Assembly (NCBI RefSeq): GCF_000829515.1
Contig: NZ_JXRR01000010.1
Location: forward strand, 1-64,000
Origin: Jeotgalibacillus campisalis
Lineage (GTDB): Bacteria > Bacillota > Bacilli > Bacillales > Jeotgalibacillaceae
Direction: 5' to 3'
DNA length: 64,000 bases
Below are positions 35,101 through 43,658 of this stretch, piece by piece; within the stretch, counting starts at the first letter, position 1; each line of letters begins with the position of its first letter. Below the pieces are notes generated by a model. The model was not told where the DNA came from, ran no database searches, and was given only the letters and a program-made list of their open reading frames with translations. The translations under genes were made by a program, and so were the position numbers.

Positions 35101-36627
35101 CCGGAATTACAGCTGCAGACACCTTATGCATACAAATGGATGGACGATGGGAATATAGGAATCTTTGGATCTTCCGGTTATGGGAAGTCTACAACAGTCC
35201 TTACTCTTCTATTAGGACTAGCACGCAGTCTATCACCTGAGGAACTCCATTATTATGTGTTTGATTTTGGAAACGGTGCACTGCTTCCAATCAAGCAGCT
35301 TACTCATACGGCTGATTATTTTCAGGTAGATCAGCCGAAAAAAATTGATAAATTTCTGCGCCTGATGAAAAAAGAGCTGAATCGCAGGAAGCAGCTGCTG
35401 CAGAAAAAAGAGGTCAGCTCGATCAAACTATACAATGAATTAAGTGAAGAAAAGCTTCCATTAGTGTTTATCACGATTGATAATTTTGATCTTGTAAAAG
35501 AAGAGCTGCAGGACATTGAATCTCAGTTCACGCAAATTTCACGTGATGGCCAATCACTTGGTGTGTATCTTATTTTAACAGCCACGAGAGTCAACGCTGT
35601 TCGTCAGGCGCTGCTCAATAATTTAAAAACCAAAATCATTCATTATCTAATGGACACGAGCGAGGCTTACACCATTATTGGAAAATTGCCGTTTGAGCTC
35701 GAATCGATACCCGGAAGAGCCGTTATAAAGAAAGAGAAGTCTCTTTTTACGCAGGTTTCTCTTCCTGTAGAAGGAGAAAGCGATTTGGCGCTTTTTGAGA
35801 ACATCAGAGAAGAAGTTCAGCAGATCAATCGATACTATGAAGCTTCACACGTTCCGCCAGGCATTCCAATGCTGCCGAGTGAGTTGCCGCTTTCTTTATT
35901 TACAGAACACTATGTTGAAGAAAGAAATAGAGGGCTTATCCCTATTGGACTTGATGAAGAAACGGTTAAGCCGGTTCATATCGATGTGGCAAAAGGAAAT
36001 CATTGGCTAATCATTGGCTCTTCTCAAAAAGGGAAAACGAATGTGTTACGGCTGCTGCTTCATGATCTGCTCAAAGAAAAACAGCTATCCATTGGGTTGT
36101 TTGATTCAATTGACAGGGGCTTATCCCGTTATTCAAAAGAAGAACAGATTACGTATATGCAGACAAAGGATCAAATAGAAGATTGGCTAACAAATGCGGA
36201 AGGGCTCTTTAAAGAAAGAGCAGACGAGTATGCAGCAGCTCTTGAAGGGCGTTCAGCAGTACCCGTTTTTACTCCGGTTGTACTTGTAATCGATGGAGTT
36301 GGCCGTTTTCAGCAGACCATAAATCCCGCCCTGCAGGATAGAATAGCCGGATTTATGAAGCAATACAGCTACTTGGGCTTCACGGTTCTTGCAGCAGGCA
36401 ACAGTAATGAAGTATCAAAAGGATTTGATTCATTAACAAGTGAGCTGAAACAAATTCGTCAGGCTCTTTTACTCATGAAAAAATCAGATCAAAATCTCTT
36501 TACACTTTCCTTTACCCGTAATGAAGAAGAAGTGCTTCCCGGGTTCGGCTATTTTATCAAAAACGGTAAAGAAAAGCGGATTCAAATCCCATTATTTGAA
36601 GCAGCAGAAAGGACTGTACCAGAATGA
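32170..36627 (+). CDS. essC: EssC/YukB FtsK-SpoIIIE type motor ATPase
   Basis: 1485 residues. Two FHA-like domains (about 1-190), two membrane helices (about 238-282), then three ATPase domains. D1 has GTTGSGKSE (about 675-683) with Walker B LFLISDEFAE; D2 has GSSGYGKST (about 1000) with a weak Walker B (TIDNFD); D3 has GSSQKGKTN (about 1281) with VLVIDGVG. The strict motifs of D1 and decay of D2/D3 match the known EssC pattern. It drives export of WXG100 and LXG proteins. Overlaps esaA by 4 nt. Length equals B. subtilis YukB. Confidence 0.96.
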   Translation: MEQITVYYSNHFQRIEFDPHSFDRITVGPGKKDTLSIRTLQAAFYIKKEDDQMVLVKDREIVRLEIGAVHSFTLGEVKLRLLWEDVPRVKALFYIGGEQEVLVAAKPDIQAHLQVLEDKLAKSSTSKWEIAQNGAGWVLLPQGKDLYVNGTLQTTPMSLNQGDILNWGSVQFELSADDSLTVRSNEEVKSTLPQLVEPTTQMKQNYPIYRRTPRMVYDMPEEKVQMTFPSQESENNNRGLWMMVLPPLMMLMVMVIIALIQPRGLFIVISAVMFMTTIVTSTVQYFRERKNHKKRKAKRLNVYTTYLQQKREELNTLASKQKEVLRFHYPDFEQMKYFTSHISDRIWERTLTSNDFLHLRLGIGDVPSSYQVSLSNADLSNREIDDLLEQAQQLEQHYKEVKDAPVIINLAEGAIGLIGKQSVMKDELHQLIGQLAFAHSYHDLRFVFISHEHEYKAWEWMKWLPHFMLPNSFAKGFIYNEQTRDQLLSTIYEWLRERELEEEKEAVFVPHFVFVVTNQLLISEHVIMEYLEGEYSHLGISVIFAAESKENLSDNIHTLVRYINEQEGDILIKEKKAVRIPFVMDEMKKETNERFARTLRSLDHQVGMTNSIPASVSYLDLFKATDTAELQIDRRWLTSESAKSLSVPIGLKGKEDLVELNLHEKAHGPHGLLAGTTGSGKSEFLQTYILSLAVHFHPHEVAFLLIDYKGGGMAQPFKNMPHLLGTITNIEGSKNFSARALASIKSELKRRQRLFDQHTVSHINEYTKLYKQGDAEIPMPHLFLISDEFAELKTEKPEFIRELVSAARIGRSLGVHLILATQKPGGIIDDQIWSNARFRIALKVQDASDSREILKNPDAANITVTGRGYLQVGNNEVYELFQSAWSGAAYQEETLANEDEVALVTDLGLVPLSSISTEEEKPSSGITEIDAIVEEIARVQKKLKIKQLPSPWLPPLPAKLVLPSDKQDALEFALVDEPELQLQTPYAYKWMDDGNIGIFGSSGYGKSTTVLTLLLGLARSLSPEELHYYVFDFGNGALLPIKQLTHTADYFQVDQPKKIDKFLRLMKKELNRRKQLLQKKEVSSIKLYNELSEEKLPLVFITIDNFDLVKEELQDIESQFTQISRDGQSLGVYLILTATRVNAVRQALLNNLKTKIIHYLMDTSEAYTIIGKLPFELESIPGRAVIKKEKSLFTQVSLPVEGESDLALFENIREEVQQINRYYEASHVPPGIPMLPSELPLSLFTEHYVEERNRGLIPIGLDEETVKPVHIDVAKGNHWLIIGSSQKGKTNVLRLLLHDLLKEKQLSIGLFDSIDRGLSRYSKEEQITYMQTKDQIEDWLTNAEGLFKERADEYAAALEGRSAVPVFTPVVLVIDGVGRFQQTINPALQDRIAGFMKQYSYLGFTVLAAGNSNEVSKGFDSLTSELKQIRQALLLMKKSDQNLFTLSFTRNEEEVLPGFGYFIKNGKEKRIQIPLFEAAERTVPE

Positions 36628-39437
36628 CAGATCAACGAAAGCATCTGCTGAAAATGCTCGGCACAATGGTCTATATTATGCTTCTTCCTGTGTTGTTTTT
36701 CACCTATATTGGGGACAACCCTGAACAGGTAAAGGAACAATCCACCAGAGAAATTGCCATTGTCAACGAGGACAGCGGGGCGGAACAAGAGGGGCTGTCT
36801 CTTAAATTTGGACAGGAAGTGTCCTCTTTAATTAACGAATCCTCCAGTTTCAACTGGACCGTAGTTGGACGAAGTGCTGCAGAAAACGGCTTGGAGCGAC
36901 AGGTATATGATGCTGTTTTTTACATTCCTTCCGATTTTTCAGAAGCGGTATTGAATTTTAAAGACAGTTCGCCTGCCAAAGCTTCAATTGAATTTGAACT
37001 TCAGCCGCAGCTGAATGCAAAAAACAGCGAACAGGTTCAGCGTGAGTTAGAAACTGCTAGAAATAAAATCAATAGTGAAATGTCTACGATTTACTGGAGC
37101 TACATCGCTCAGGAAATTGAAAATGTGAAGCTTGCTTTTGGGGATATCCTTGAAAAGGAAATTGATTTTCAGGAAGCGATGAACTCTTTTTACAGCACCG
37201 GTTCCCAGACGCTTGCAGAAGAAATAAGCGATCAAAAAGATATGCTTGTTGGGTTAAAAAGCTCAATTGAAGAGGGAGATGAAAACTCTCTTGAGCGGAT
37301 CCAAACGGTGGAAGAAGCAGACGAAACGCTTACTGCTTTTGTTGATAATGTAGAAGCATATAAAGAGTATCAGCAGAGACAGCAGTCCCTGTTAAATGAA
37401 ACGCATGCTGAGAGTCAGCGTTTGATTGAGGAAAGCTCATCTCAAATTTCCGTCAATCAAAATCAGGCGATGCTCTCGTATGCCGATCAGCAGGCTTCAG
37501 TCTTAGAAAATGTTGATGAGATTAAAGAACAAATTAATGTAACGACAAACATTGCAGACAGCTTAAATGAAGAACGAACAGGAGCGGTCGGAAATCAGCT
37601 TCAGGAGCTTGTTGATTTGCAAGCGGTGCTATTAGAATCCTATAAGCAGGATCTTTATGTAAGAAGCTTAAATCAAGTTCAAGAGATCCTAATCCCATTA
37701 AGAAATTCCGTCGTAGCAGCAGATGCTCCTCAAGAACCAGTTGAGCCTGAGGAGCCTGCTGACGACGATGTCCCGGAAGTGCCGGAAGCGGCACTGGATA
37801 CTATTGAAGACGAACGGGCGGCGCTTGGGGAAACGGTGCTTGAAGTTGAAGAAATAACGGAAACGATTTCGCTGATCTCCCCTGATCTTCTTCCCGAATC
37901 AGAAGAACTTGTGCTATCGCTCGGTGAGATTACAGCCTCCCTTCAATCAATTGATGCAGGACTAGCAGAAAAGCAGCAATCAGACTTAGTCTGGCAGGAA
38001 TTATTTAACGAGCTTGCAGCACAAATAGGAGAGGTCGAACCGCCTGTTGAGGAAGAAGAACCAAAACCAGAACCAGACACATCATTTAGAGATGCCATTT
38101 GGGCAATTGAAGCAGAGATTCTTTCTTCTAACGTGCTTTCTGATTCCAGAAAAGCTGAGCTCGAAGCTGTTTTTAACCAGGGCATGGAATCGACAAGCGG
38201 GTCAAAGCTGATAGCCTATGCCAAAGCACTTGGGCAATATGCTCAGCTTGTCAATGAGATCGGAAAAGTGGAGGATCCAGTCGCTGAAGAATTGCTTGCC
38301 AGTGGAGATCTCATGCAAAGCTATCAATCTATTCTAGCCGTAGGTGAGCAAGAACGCCTGGGATGGGAGGCGCTAAGCGGGTCAGTAGCTTCGGCTGTAA
38401 GCAATGTAGATAATTTTTCTGTACAGGCAGATAATCTGATGGCAAACTACGCATCTATTATTGAAGAGCAGCAAGGTCTGATACTGGGAGAATTGGAAAC
38501 GATTGTAGCAAGCTCTCAAAATCTTTCCACCACTCTAGCAGAAGTCAATGCTGAAGAAGCCGCAATGCAAAGCGGTGAAAGCAATCCGCTCACAAGAGGC
38601 TCAAGTGCTCTTACCTATCAATCTCAAATTGGAAGTGAGATTGTATCGCTTAACGGGCTGATCACCTCACTATCTGATCGGCAGGAAGGGGTGATCTCTT
38701 CTACCAGTGTTATGCAGGAGGAAGTGGAACGCGTTCAGCTTGAATCCAGTTTACTCAATACAAACTGGGAAGAAAATGTTTTATTTACACAGAATGTAGA
38801 AGAAGATCTGAACGAAATTTTTAATAATGCAATTGTTGACGGACAGGACAATGGATATGTGTATGATTTCCTTTCTAACCCTGTCGCAATCTCAGGGGAG
38901 ACAATAGAAGAACAAGTAGTCAATCTTCCGCCGGTCGTGATGCTTGTGATTCTGCTTGCGAGTGCGTTGCTGATTGGTTTTTTCACCCAGCATTTTGCTC
39001 TGTCACCTTGGTTTATCCAGCTTTCCTTATTTGGCTTGCTGAATGTTGTAGTTGGGCTGATGATCAGTGTTTTCGGACTAACCATTTACCCTATGGAAAA
39101 TGATCAGTCTATTATGTGGTCAGTATGGACCGTTCTGCTTTTAATCGCTGCATCCGGTCTGGTATTTGTAGCGTTCAGTTTCAGTACGACGATCGGCTGG
39201 ATCGTAACAGTGCTATTAATGTTATTGTTCACAGCGCCATTGCTGGATCTGATTCTGCCAAACTTTACATTTGAAGATCCTATAACCAGAGTGTATTTAT
39301 CCATACAATACGGGGCTCAAAGCTTATTCCCAATGGCAGTCATTGTGCTCAGCATTATCATTGTTGTATTGGGTTTGCTGGCTTTTACCCGAAAGACTCT
39401 TACCTCGAAGGAAACAGAAGATCATGAAGCGGCCTAG
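36624..39437 (+). CDS. esaA: EsaA/YueB type VII secretion membrane protein
   Basis: 937 residues: one N-terminal helix (about 8-30), a very long extracytoplasmic helical region, and about five to six helices at the C-terminus (from about 770, VVMLVILLASALLIGFF). YueB is the receptor for phage SPP1 in B. subtilis, and EsaA spans the wall in staphylococci. The coiled region is broken by two Pro/Glu-rich linkers (EPVEPEEPADDDVPEVPEA near 372 and VEPPVEEEEPKPEPDTS near 470). It is somewhat shorter than B. subtilis YueB. Essential for secretion. Confidence 0.92.
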   Translation: MTDQRKHLLKMLGTMVYIMLLPVLFFTYIGDNPEQVKEQSTREIAIVNEDSGAEQEGLSLKFGQEVSSLINESSSFNWTVVGRSAAENGLERQVYDAVFYIPSDFSEAVLNFKDSSPAKASIEFELQPQLNAKNSEQVQRELETARNKINSEMSTIYWSYIAQEIENVKLAFGDILEKEIDFQEAMNSFYSTGSQTLAEEISDQKDMLVGLKSSIEEGDENSLERIQTVEEADETLTAFVDNVEAYKEYQQRQQSLLNETHAESQRLIEESSSQISVNQNQAMLSYADQQASVLENVDEIKEQINVTTNIADSLNEERTGAVGNQLQELVDLQAVLLESYKQDLYVRSLNQVQEILIPLRNSVVAADAPQEPVEPEEPADDDVPEVPEAALDTIEDERAALGETVLEVEEITETISLISPDLLPESEELVLSLGEITASLQSIDAGLAEKQQSDLVWQELFNELAAQIGEVEPPVEEEEPKPEPDTSFRDAIWAIEAEILSSNVLSDSRKAELEAVFNQGMESTSGSKLIAYAKALGQYAQLVNEIGKVEDPVAEELLASGDLMQSYQSILAVGEQERLGWEALSGSVASAVSNVDNFSVQADNLMANYASIIEEQQGLILGELETIVASSQNLSTTLAEVNAEEAAMQSGESNPLTRGSSALTYQSQIGSEIVSLNGLITSLSDRQEGVISSTSVMQEEVERVQLESSLLNTNWEENVLFTQNVEEDLNEIFNNAIVDGQDNGYVYDFLSNPVAISGETIEEQVVNLPPVVMLVILLASALLIGFFTQHFALSPWFIQLSLFGLLNVVVGLMISVFGLTIYPMENDQSIMWSVWTVLLLIAASGLVFVAFSFSTTIGWIVTVLLMLLFTAPLLDLILPNFTFEDPITRVYLSIQYGAQSLFPMAVIVLSIIIVVLGLLAFTRKTLTSKETEDHEAA

Positions 39438-39906
39438 TATTGCGCTGTTTTTCAGTCTGCTGATCTTTAGTTTTTGGAATGCAGCAGAGCTGACTGAGAG
39501 AGCATCGGCATCTATCGTTCAGCCAAACGAGTATGAAGAAAAAGAAATTAACGTAGATACAAATTATCTACAAGATCCATCGAATCGTATGCAAAAAGAA
39601 TCGCTTTCAGAAGAAGTACTCAAGCTTACTTTTGACGGTAAAAAAACGACAAATTTTGATGAACTAAAGGCTGGTCTTTTTCTTTCTCCTGCAAAGGAAA
39701 CGAATACGATTGCCTCAAGGGCTCAGGAAATGGAGCTTTTTTCTGAAGAGACGAGCCCGGGTCTTCCGTATACAGTCGATTCACAAGAGCCGGGTATCAA
39801 TTACATGATTATGATCATTGGAGGAATTATACTCGGGTCTATACTCCTAATGATCTTTTTACTCTTCAGGTTTACATCTAATGGGGGGAAATCTTCAGCA
39901 TACTAG
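39424..39906 (+). CDS. essA: EssA type VII secretion protein
   Basis: 160 residues. An N-terminal hydrophobic segment (ALFFSLLIFSFWNAAELT) acts as a signal or anchor; then an extracytoplasmic stretch and a C-terminal helix (IMIIGGIILGSILLMIFLLFRF, about 128-149). Length, layout and position after esaA match EssA (YueC in B. subtilis). ATG 39424 with AAGGAAAC is chosen; it overlaps the end of esaA by 14 nt. An in-frame start upstream at 39343 lies inside esaA and gives an implausible N-terminus. Confidence 0.88.
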   Translation: MKRPSIALFFSLLIFSFWNAAELTERASASIVQPNEYEEKEINVDTNYLQDPSNRMQKESLSEEVLKLTFDGKKTTNFDELKAGLFLSPAKETNTIASRAQEMELFSEETSPGLPYTVDSQEPGINYMIMIIGGIILGSILLMIFLLFRFTSNGGKSSAY

Positions 39907-39938
39907 TTAACAAAGAGGAGCCTGCTCTCAATTTCTAC

Positions 39939-39968
39939 AACCGCTTTCCACTTGGAGAGCGGTTTTTT
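39939..39968 (+). terminator. Terminator of the type VII secretion operon
   Basis: AACCGCTtTCCA / TGGAgAGCGGTT hairpin followed by TTTTTT. Confidence 0.85.
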
Positions 39969-40087
39969 CTATGCGAAATCAGTCGCTGCTTAAAAGATGA
40001 GAAAAAGTGCTGTGCTAATGATGCTTGATTGGGTCAGGCACACATCTTAAAGAACTAACATATTATTTTCAAGAAGGGGTGGTGACG

Positions 40088-40894
40088 TTGAAGGAGCATA
40101 ACAGCCCAATTGAAACTGAAAAAAAAGAATGGCAAAAACAGCAAAGTAAAAATAGAGCAAAAACAATATTGACGATATTTTCTCCCGTCTGTCTTTTATT
40201 GATCTGGGAATTCTTATCTCAGAGCGGATTGATCGATGCGAGATTTTTCCCTCCTCCCACTTCCATTGTCTCGACTTTTTTTACACTGCTAATAAGCGGA
40301 GAGTTATTCGCTCATATAAATATCTCTTTGTTCCGTATATTCCTTGGTTTTCTGCTTGGTGTGATTCCGGCGATTATTATTGGTCTTTGCATGGGCTTGT
40401 ATGCCCCTGTGAGGCATTTCGTTTCACCAATTATTATGGCATTAATGCCGATTCCAACGCTTGCTCTACTGCCAATCATCCTCATTATTTTTGGTATTGG
40501 CGAAGTATCGAAAGTAGTAACCATAGCGGGAAGTGTATTTTTCCCCGTTGTGATCAATACAGTAGCAGGTGTTATATCCATTGAAAAAATTTATCTTGAT
40601 GTAGCCAAAAACTACGGAGCAGGCAGAAAGGATTTTTTCTTGAAAATTGCCTTACCAGGTGCTCTGCCAGTCATGCTTGAGGGAATTCAAATGGGCCAGG
40701 CGATCGCTTTGCTGACCATTGTAGCCGCTGAAATGATGGGGGCAAGGTCAGGAATCGGGTACTTAATCTGGACATCCTACAGTGCTTTTTTGTTAAAGGA
40801 AATGTTTGTAGGGTTGATTCTAATTTCCTTCTTTGGGTATCTTTTTTCACTAGTTCTAAGGGGTCTTCAAAAAAAGCTGCTTCCGTGGAGGTGA
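40088..40894 (+). CDS. ABC transporter permease, SsuC/ThiX-like
   Basis: 268 residues, six hydrophobic helices after a charged N-terminal 35 residues. The BPD-type coupling segment is around YLDVAKNYGAGRKDFFLKIALPGALP. FFPPPTSIVSTFFTLLISGEL and ALMPIPTLALLPIILIIFGIG are typical of sulfonate, taurine and nitrate permeases. TTG 40088 follows GGGGTGGTGA. First gene of a three-gene importer; spacing to the ATPase is 4 nt. Confidence 0.88.
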   Translation: MKEHNSPIETEKKEWQKQQSKNRAKTILTIFSPVCLLLIWEFLSQSGLIDARFFPPPTSIVSTFFTLLISGELFAHINISLFRIFLGFLLGVIPAIIIGLCMGLYAPVRHFVSPIIMALMPIPTLALLPIILIIFGIGEVSKVVTIAGSVFFPVVINTVAGVISIEKIYLDVAKNYGAGRKDFFLKIALPGALPVMLEGIQMGQAIALLTIVAAEMMGARSGIGYLIWTSYSAFLLKEMFVGLILISFFGYLFSLVLRGLQKKLLPWR

Positions 40895-40898
40895 CAAG

Positions 40899-41678
40899 GT
40901 GGATCAATCGTCCAAAATTTCGATTCGCGAGTTAACAAAGGTGTTTTATAAAAAACAACATAGTGTTACCGCAATTGAGAAGATTTCTTTAGAGATTAAA
41001 GAAGGTGAGTTTGTTTGTCTGGTTGGGCCGAGCGGGTGCGGGAAAACAACATTACTTCGTATTCTGGCCGGTCTTGAAACGCAAAGCACAGGCGATTTTA
41101 CAATCCAGCAAAGCAAAAAGGACCGCCCGAGTCAGTCGATGGTATTTCAGGAAAAAGGAATTTTGCCATGGCTGACGGTTGAAGAAAATGTTGCGTTTGG
41201 TCTCGCCATGCGGCACTTGCCCAAAGCTTTCGTAAAAGAGCGGACTTCCTATTTTCTAAATAAAGTCGGGTTGGAAAAGTTCGCAAATATGTATCCGAAA
41301 GAACTGTCAGGCGGGATGAAGCAGCGGGTAAGCATCGCGAGAGCTTTTGCTAATGATCCGGAAATTTTGCTGATGGATGAGCCATTTGGCGCACTTGATG
41401 AACAAAACAAATATATATTGCAGGAAGAATTGCTGTCTATTTGGTCTGAAACGAAAAAGACGGTCCTCTTTATTACACACAGCATCGATGAAGCACTTTA
41501 TTTAAGCGACCGCGTGCTGTTAATGAGTGCGCAGCCGGGTAGGATTATTGCTCAAATGAAACTGGATCTTCCACGTCCAAGGAAGCTCGAGGATCTTCGT
41601 TCAGACCCGAAAATGGCGGAAAAGTTTTTAGAAATATGGCAGCATCTTCAAAGCGAAGTGCAAGGATCAAGGAAGTAA
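40899..41678 (+). CDS. ABC transporter ATP-binding protein, SsuB/TauB-like
   Basis: 259 residues. Walker A GPSGCGKTT (about 43-51), Q-loop MVFQEKGILPWLTV, signature ELSGGMKQRVSIARA, Walker B ILLMDEPFGALDEQ and switch His in THSIDEAL; LLMSAQPGRI near the C-terminus is diagnostic of the nitrate/sulfonate/taurine subfamily. The start is GTG 40899 after GGAGGTGA. Couples ATP use to uptake through the preceding permease. Confidence 0.93.
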   Translation: MDQSSKISIRELTKVFYKKQHSVTAIEKISLEIKEGEFVCLVGPSGCGKTTLLRILAGLETQSTGDFTIQQSKKDRPSQSMVFQEKGILPWLTVEENVAFGLAMRHLPKAFVKERTSYFLNKVGLEKFANMYPKELSGGMKQRVSIARAFANDPEILLMDEPFGALDEQNKYILQEELLSIWSETKKTVLFITHSIDEALYLSDRVLLMSAQPGRIIAQMKLDLPRPRKLEDLRSDPKMAEKFLEIWQHLQSEVQGSRK

Positions 41679-41692
41679 AGGAGGAGAGTTAC

Positions 41693-42760
41693 GTGAAAAA
41701 GTGGATTGGCATCGCGGCGCTTTTATGTTTGTTGACAGGATGCTCTACTCAGGGAACGATTGACGAGAAAGACGAGGGCAGTAAAGAAAATGCTTCAGGT
41801 GATCTGTCTCCACTAAGTAAAAAAACGACAGTAGTAGTCGCTGAGGATGGGGCTGCTTCAGGAGCAGGCTTTTATATTGCGAATGAAAAGGGCTATTTTG
41901 ACGACTACAATATTGAAATCGAGTTTGCCACCTTTGCCAACAGCGACGATATGCTGCCTGCTCTTGCATCGGGGGAAGTAGATATTGCCGGCGGAATTTC
42001 TTCAGCTTCTTTCTTTAATGCCATTGCACAGGGAATCGATGTAAAAATCGTGGCAGACAAGGGGCATAATGTAAAAGGAAAATCATATTTTACCTTCGTA
42101 ATAGGTGCCGATAAGCAGGATGAAATAAAAGACTACACCGATTTGAAAGGAAAGAAGGTCGCTGTTTCTTCTCAAAATGCTTTAGATGAATTTATATACT
42201 TTCAAATGCTCGAGCATGCCGGATTAACAGAGAACGATGTAGAATTTGTACTCATGCCTGATTTCGGGAACATGCTTGCCGCTATTGAAAATGGTTCGAT
42301 CGATGCAGCTCTACAGATTGAACCGCTTATAACACAGGGAATCGCCAAAGGCATCCATGTGCGTTTTGGGGATGCAACAGACTTTGCCCCTGACGCTCAA
42401 ATCGCTATGGTTTTAGGTTCACCAGATTTTATAGGCAAAGAAAAGGATGTATCTCTCCGCTTCATGACTGCTTATTTAAAAGGCGTCCGTGACTACAATG
42501 ATGCTTTTAGAAAAGGACAGGACAAAGAAGAAATTATTGATATTATGACTCAATATACTGCTTTGAAGGATGCAGCGGTTTGGGAAGACGTGTTCGTAAC
42601 GGGTCTTAATCCAAATGGGGAAATGTATGTCGATAATATTCGGGAGCAGTACGAATTATATAAGAAAAATGGAGCGATTCGTGGCGAGATAAATTTTGAT
42701 GAGGCAATTGATACGGATCTTACAGAAGAAGCCGTCGAAATTTTAGGGGAATATAACTAA
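41693..42760 (+). CDS. NMT1/SsuA-like substrate-binding lipoprotein
   Basis: 355 residues. The signal peptide ends at lipobox LLTGC; the mature protein has the NMT1/SsuA domain (GFYIANEKGYFDDYNIEIEF, ALASGEVDIAGGISSASFFN, IENGSIDAALQIEPLI). Substrates of this family include sulfonates, taurine, nitrate and thiamine-precursor pyrimidines; nothing nearby decides which one. There is no TPP element or desulfonation gene. GTG 41693 is 7 nt after GGAGGAG. Confidence 0.88.
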   Translation: MKKWIGIAALLCLLTGCSTQGTIDEKDEGSKENASGDLSPLSKKTTVVVAEDGAASGAGFYIANEKGYFDDYNIEIEFATFANSDDMLPALASGEVDIAGGISSASFFNAIAQGIDVKIVADKGHNVKGKSYFTFVIGADKQDEIKDYTDLKGKKVAVSSQNALDEFIYFQMLEHAGLTENDVEFVLMPDFGNMLAAIENGSIDAALQIEPLITQGIAKGIHVRFGDATDFAPDAQIAMVLGSPDFIGKEKDVSLRFMTAYLKGVRDYNDAFRKGQDKEEIIDIMTQYTALKDAAVWEDVFVTGLNPNGEMYVDNIREQYELYKKNGAIRGEINFDEAIDTDLTEEAVEILGEYN

Positions 42761-42762
42761 AT

Positions 42763-42807
42763 AATCATCGAGGCTTTGCTTCTAGTTTGAGCAAAGCCTC
42801 GATGATT
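42763..42807. terminator. Bidirectional terminator
   Basis: 18-bp near-perfect stem AATCATCGAGGCTTTGCT / AGCAAAGCCTCGATGATT between convergent genes. T-runs are short (TTATTTT). Confidence 0.8.
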
Positions 42808-43481
42808 TATTTTGGTTTTAAAACACCCTGCTTTACGAGATTAACTAATGCACCTTTATTTTTGTACGTGAAATAAGCGCTTAGACGATTTAAATCAGCT
42901 GTTGTTAAAGAAGAATAGTCCTTAACAAGTGTATAATCATTTTCTAATTTACTTAACATTGTTTTAGCATAGTCCAGCTGCTTTTTAGTCAGCAAAATCT
43001 GTTCACTGTGGTCAATCGACTCAGAAGATGAAGCTGACGGATTTCCCTGGTGAATAGACTGTGAGATCACATTGGAGTAAAAACCATTTTTCAACCAGTC
43101 TATATCCTCCTTTGATAAAGAAAACCATTCTCCTCCGAGTCTTTTTGCAGAAAAATGATTGTGAAAGGCCTGTTCAGTTCTATGGCGATCGCCTGTTTTA
43201 ATTAGATGGATTAGCTTATTTTCAAATGGCAGTTTCACGCTGAAAATATTCATACGCTTATCAATATTTTTCGTTTTCCCGATTTTAAAAGTTCCATTCA
43301 TATATTCCTGAACAAAGTAAACGTAACCTGGCGCTCTTCCTTCTATAACCTCTGATTCCATGACCCTTTTGATCGCCTGTTCGTTTGGCTCATAAAGGAA
43401 TACTTTTTGCTGCTGTAAAATTACCTTCCGATCTTCGGATGGAGGGGAAGTAAATAGCTGATTTACAAATTTTCTAATCAT
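42807..43481 (-). CDS. GIY-YIG / T5orf172-like protein
   Basis: 224 residues. A T5orf172 (Mug113) version of the GIY-YIG fold is visible at about 52-125: PGYVYFVQEYMNGTFKIGKTKNIDKRMN, RHRTEQAFHNHFSAKRLGGEWFSL, with Lys/Gly, Arg and Glu-type catalytic positions. Flanks are helical and unrecognised; ALVNLVKQGVLKPK ends the protein. Such proteins occur in phages and bacterial chromosomes; a nuclease role is suggested but unproven. GAAGTGA precedes ATG 43481. There is no phage context. Confidence 0.8.
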   Translation of the reverse strand: MIRKFVNQLFTSPPSEDRKVILQQQKVFLYEPNEQAIKRVMESEVIEGRAPGYVYFVQEYMNGTFKIGKTKNIDKRMNIFSVKLPFENKLIHLIKTGDRHRTEQAFHNHFSAKRLGGEWFSLSKEDIDWLKNGFYSNVISQSIHQGNPSASSSESIDHSEQILLTKKQLDYAKTMLSKLENDYTLVKDYSSLTTADLNRLSAYFTYKNKGALVNLVKQGVLKPK

Positions 43482-43658
43482 AAAGTCACTTCTTTCTGTA
43501 TGTAGTAAGTGTATGTTTAAATAACTAGTTCTATTATACTATATATTCAAATTTATGGAATTGCTAATTTTCCAAGTTTCGATTCAATCCACTACATATG
43601 CTTGTGGAGGTTAGGCAAACATAGAAAAAGGGTATTGCTTCGTAAAGGAGTGAGTACG

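Noticed and set aside
40010..40060. 'gggtcaggcacacatctt' as a repeat or regulatory site for the importer
   Set aside because: It resembles the GGGTCAGACAC repeat word, but only a short fragment is present and no hairpin forms.
40088..42760. Assignment of the importer to thiamine-precursor uptake
   Set aside because: No TPP riboswitch or thi gene is nearby, and the binding protein could equally suit sulfonates.
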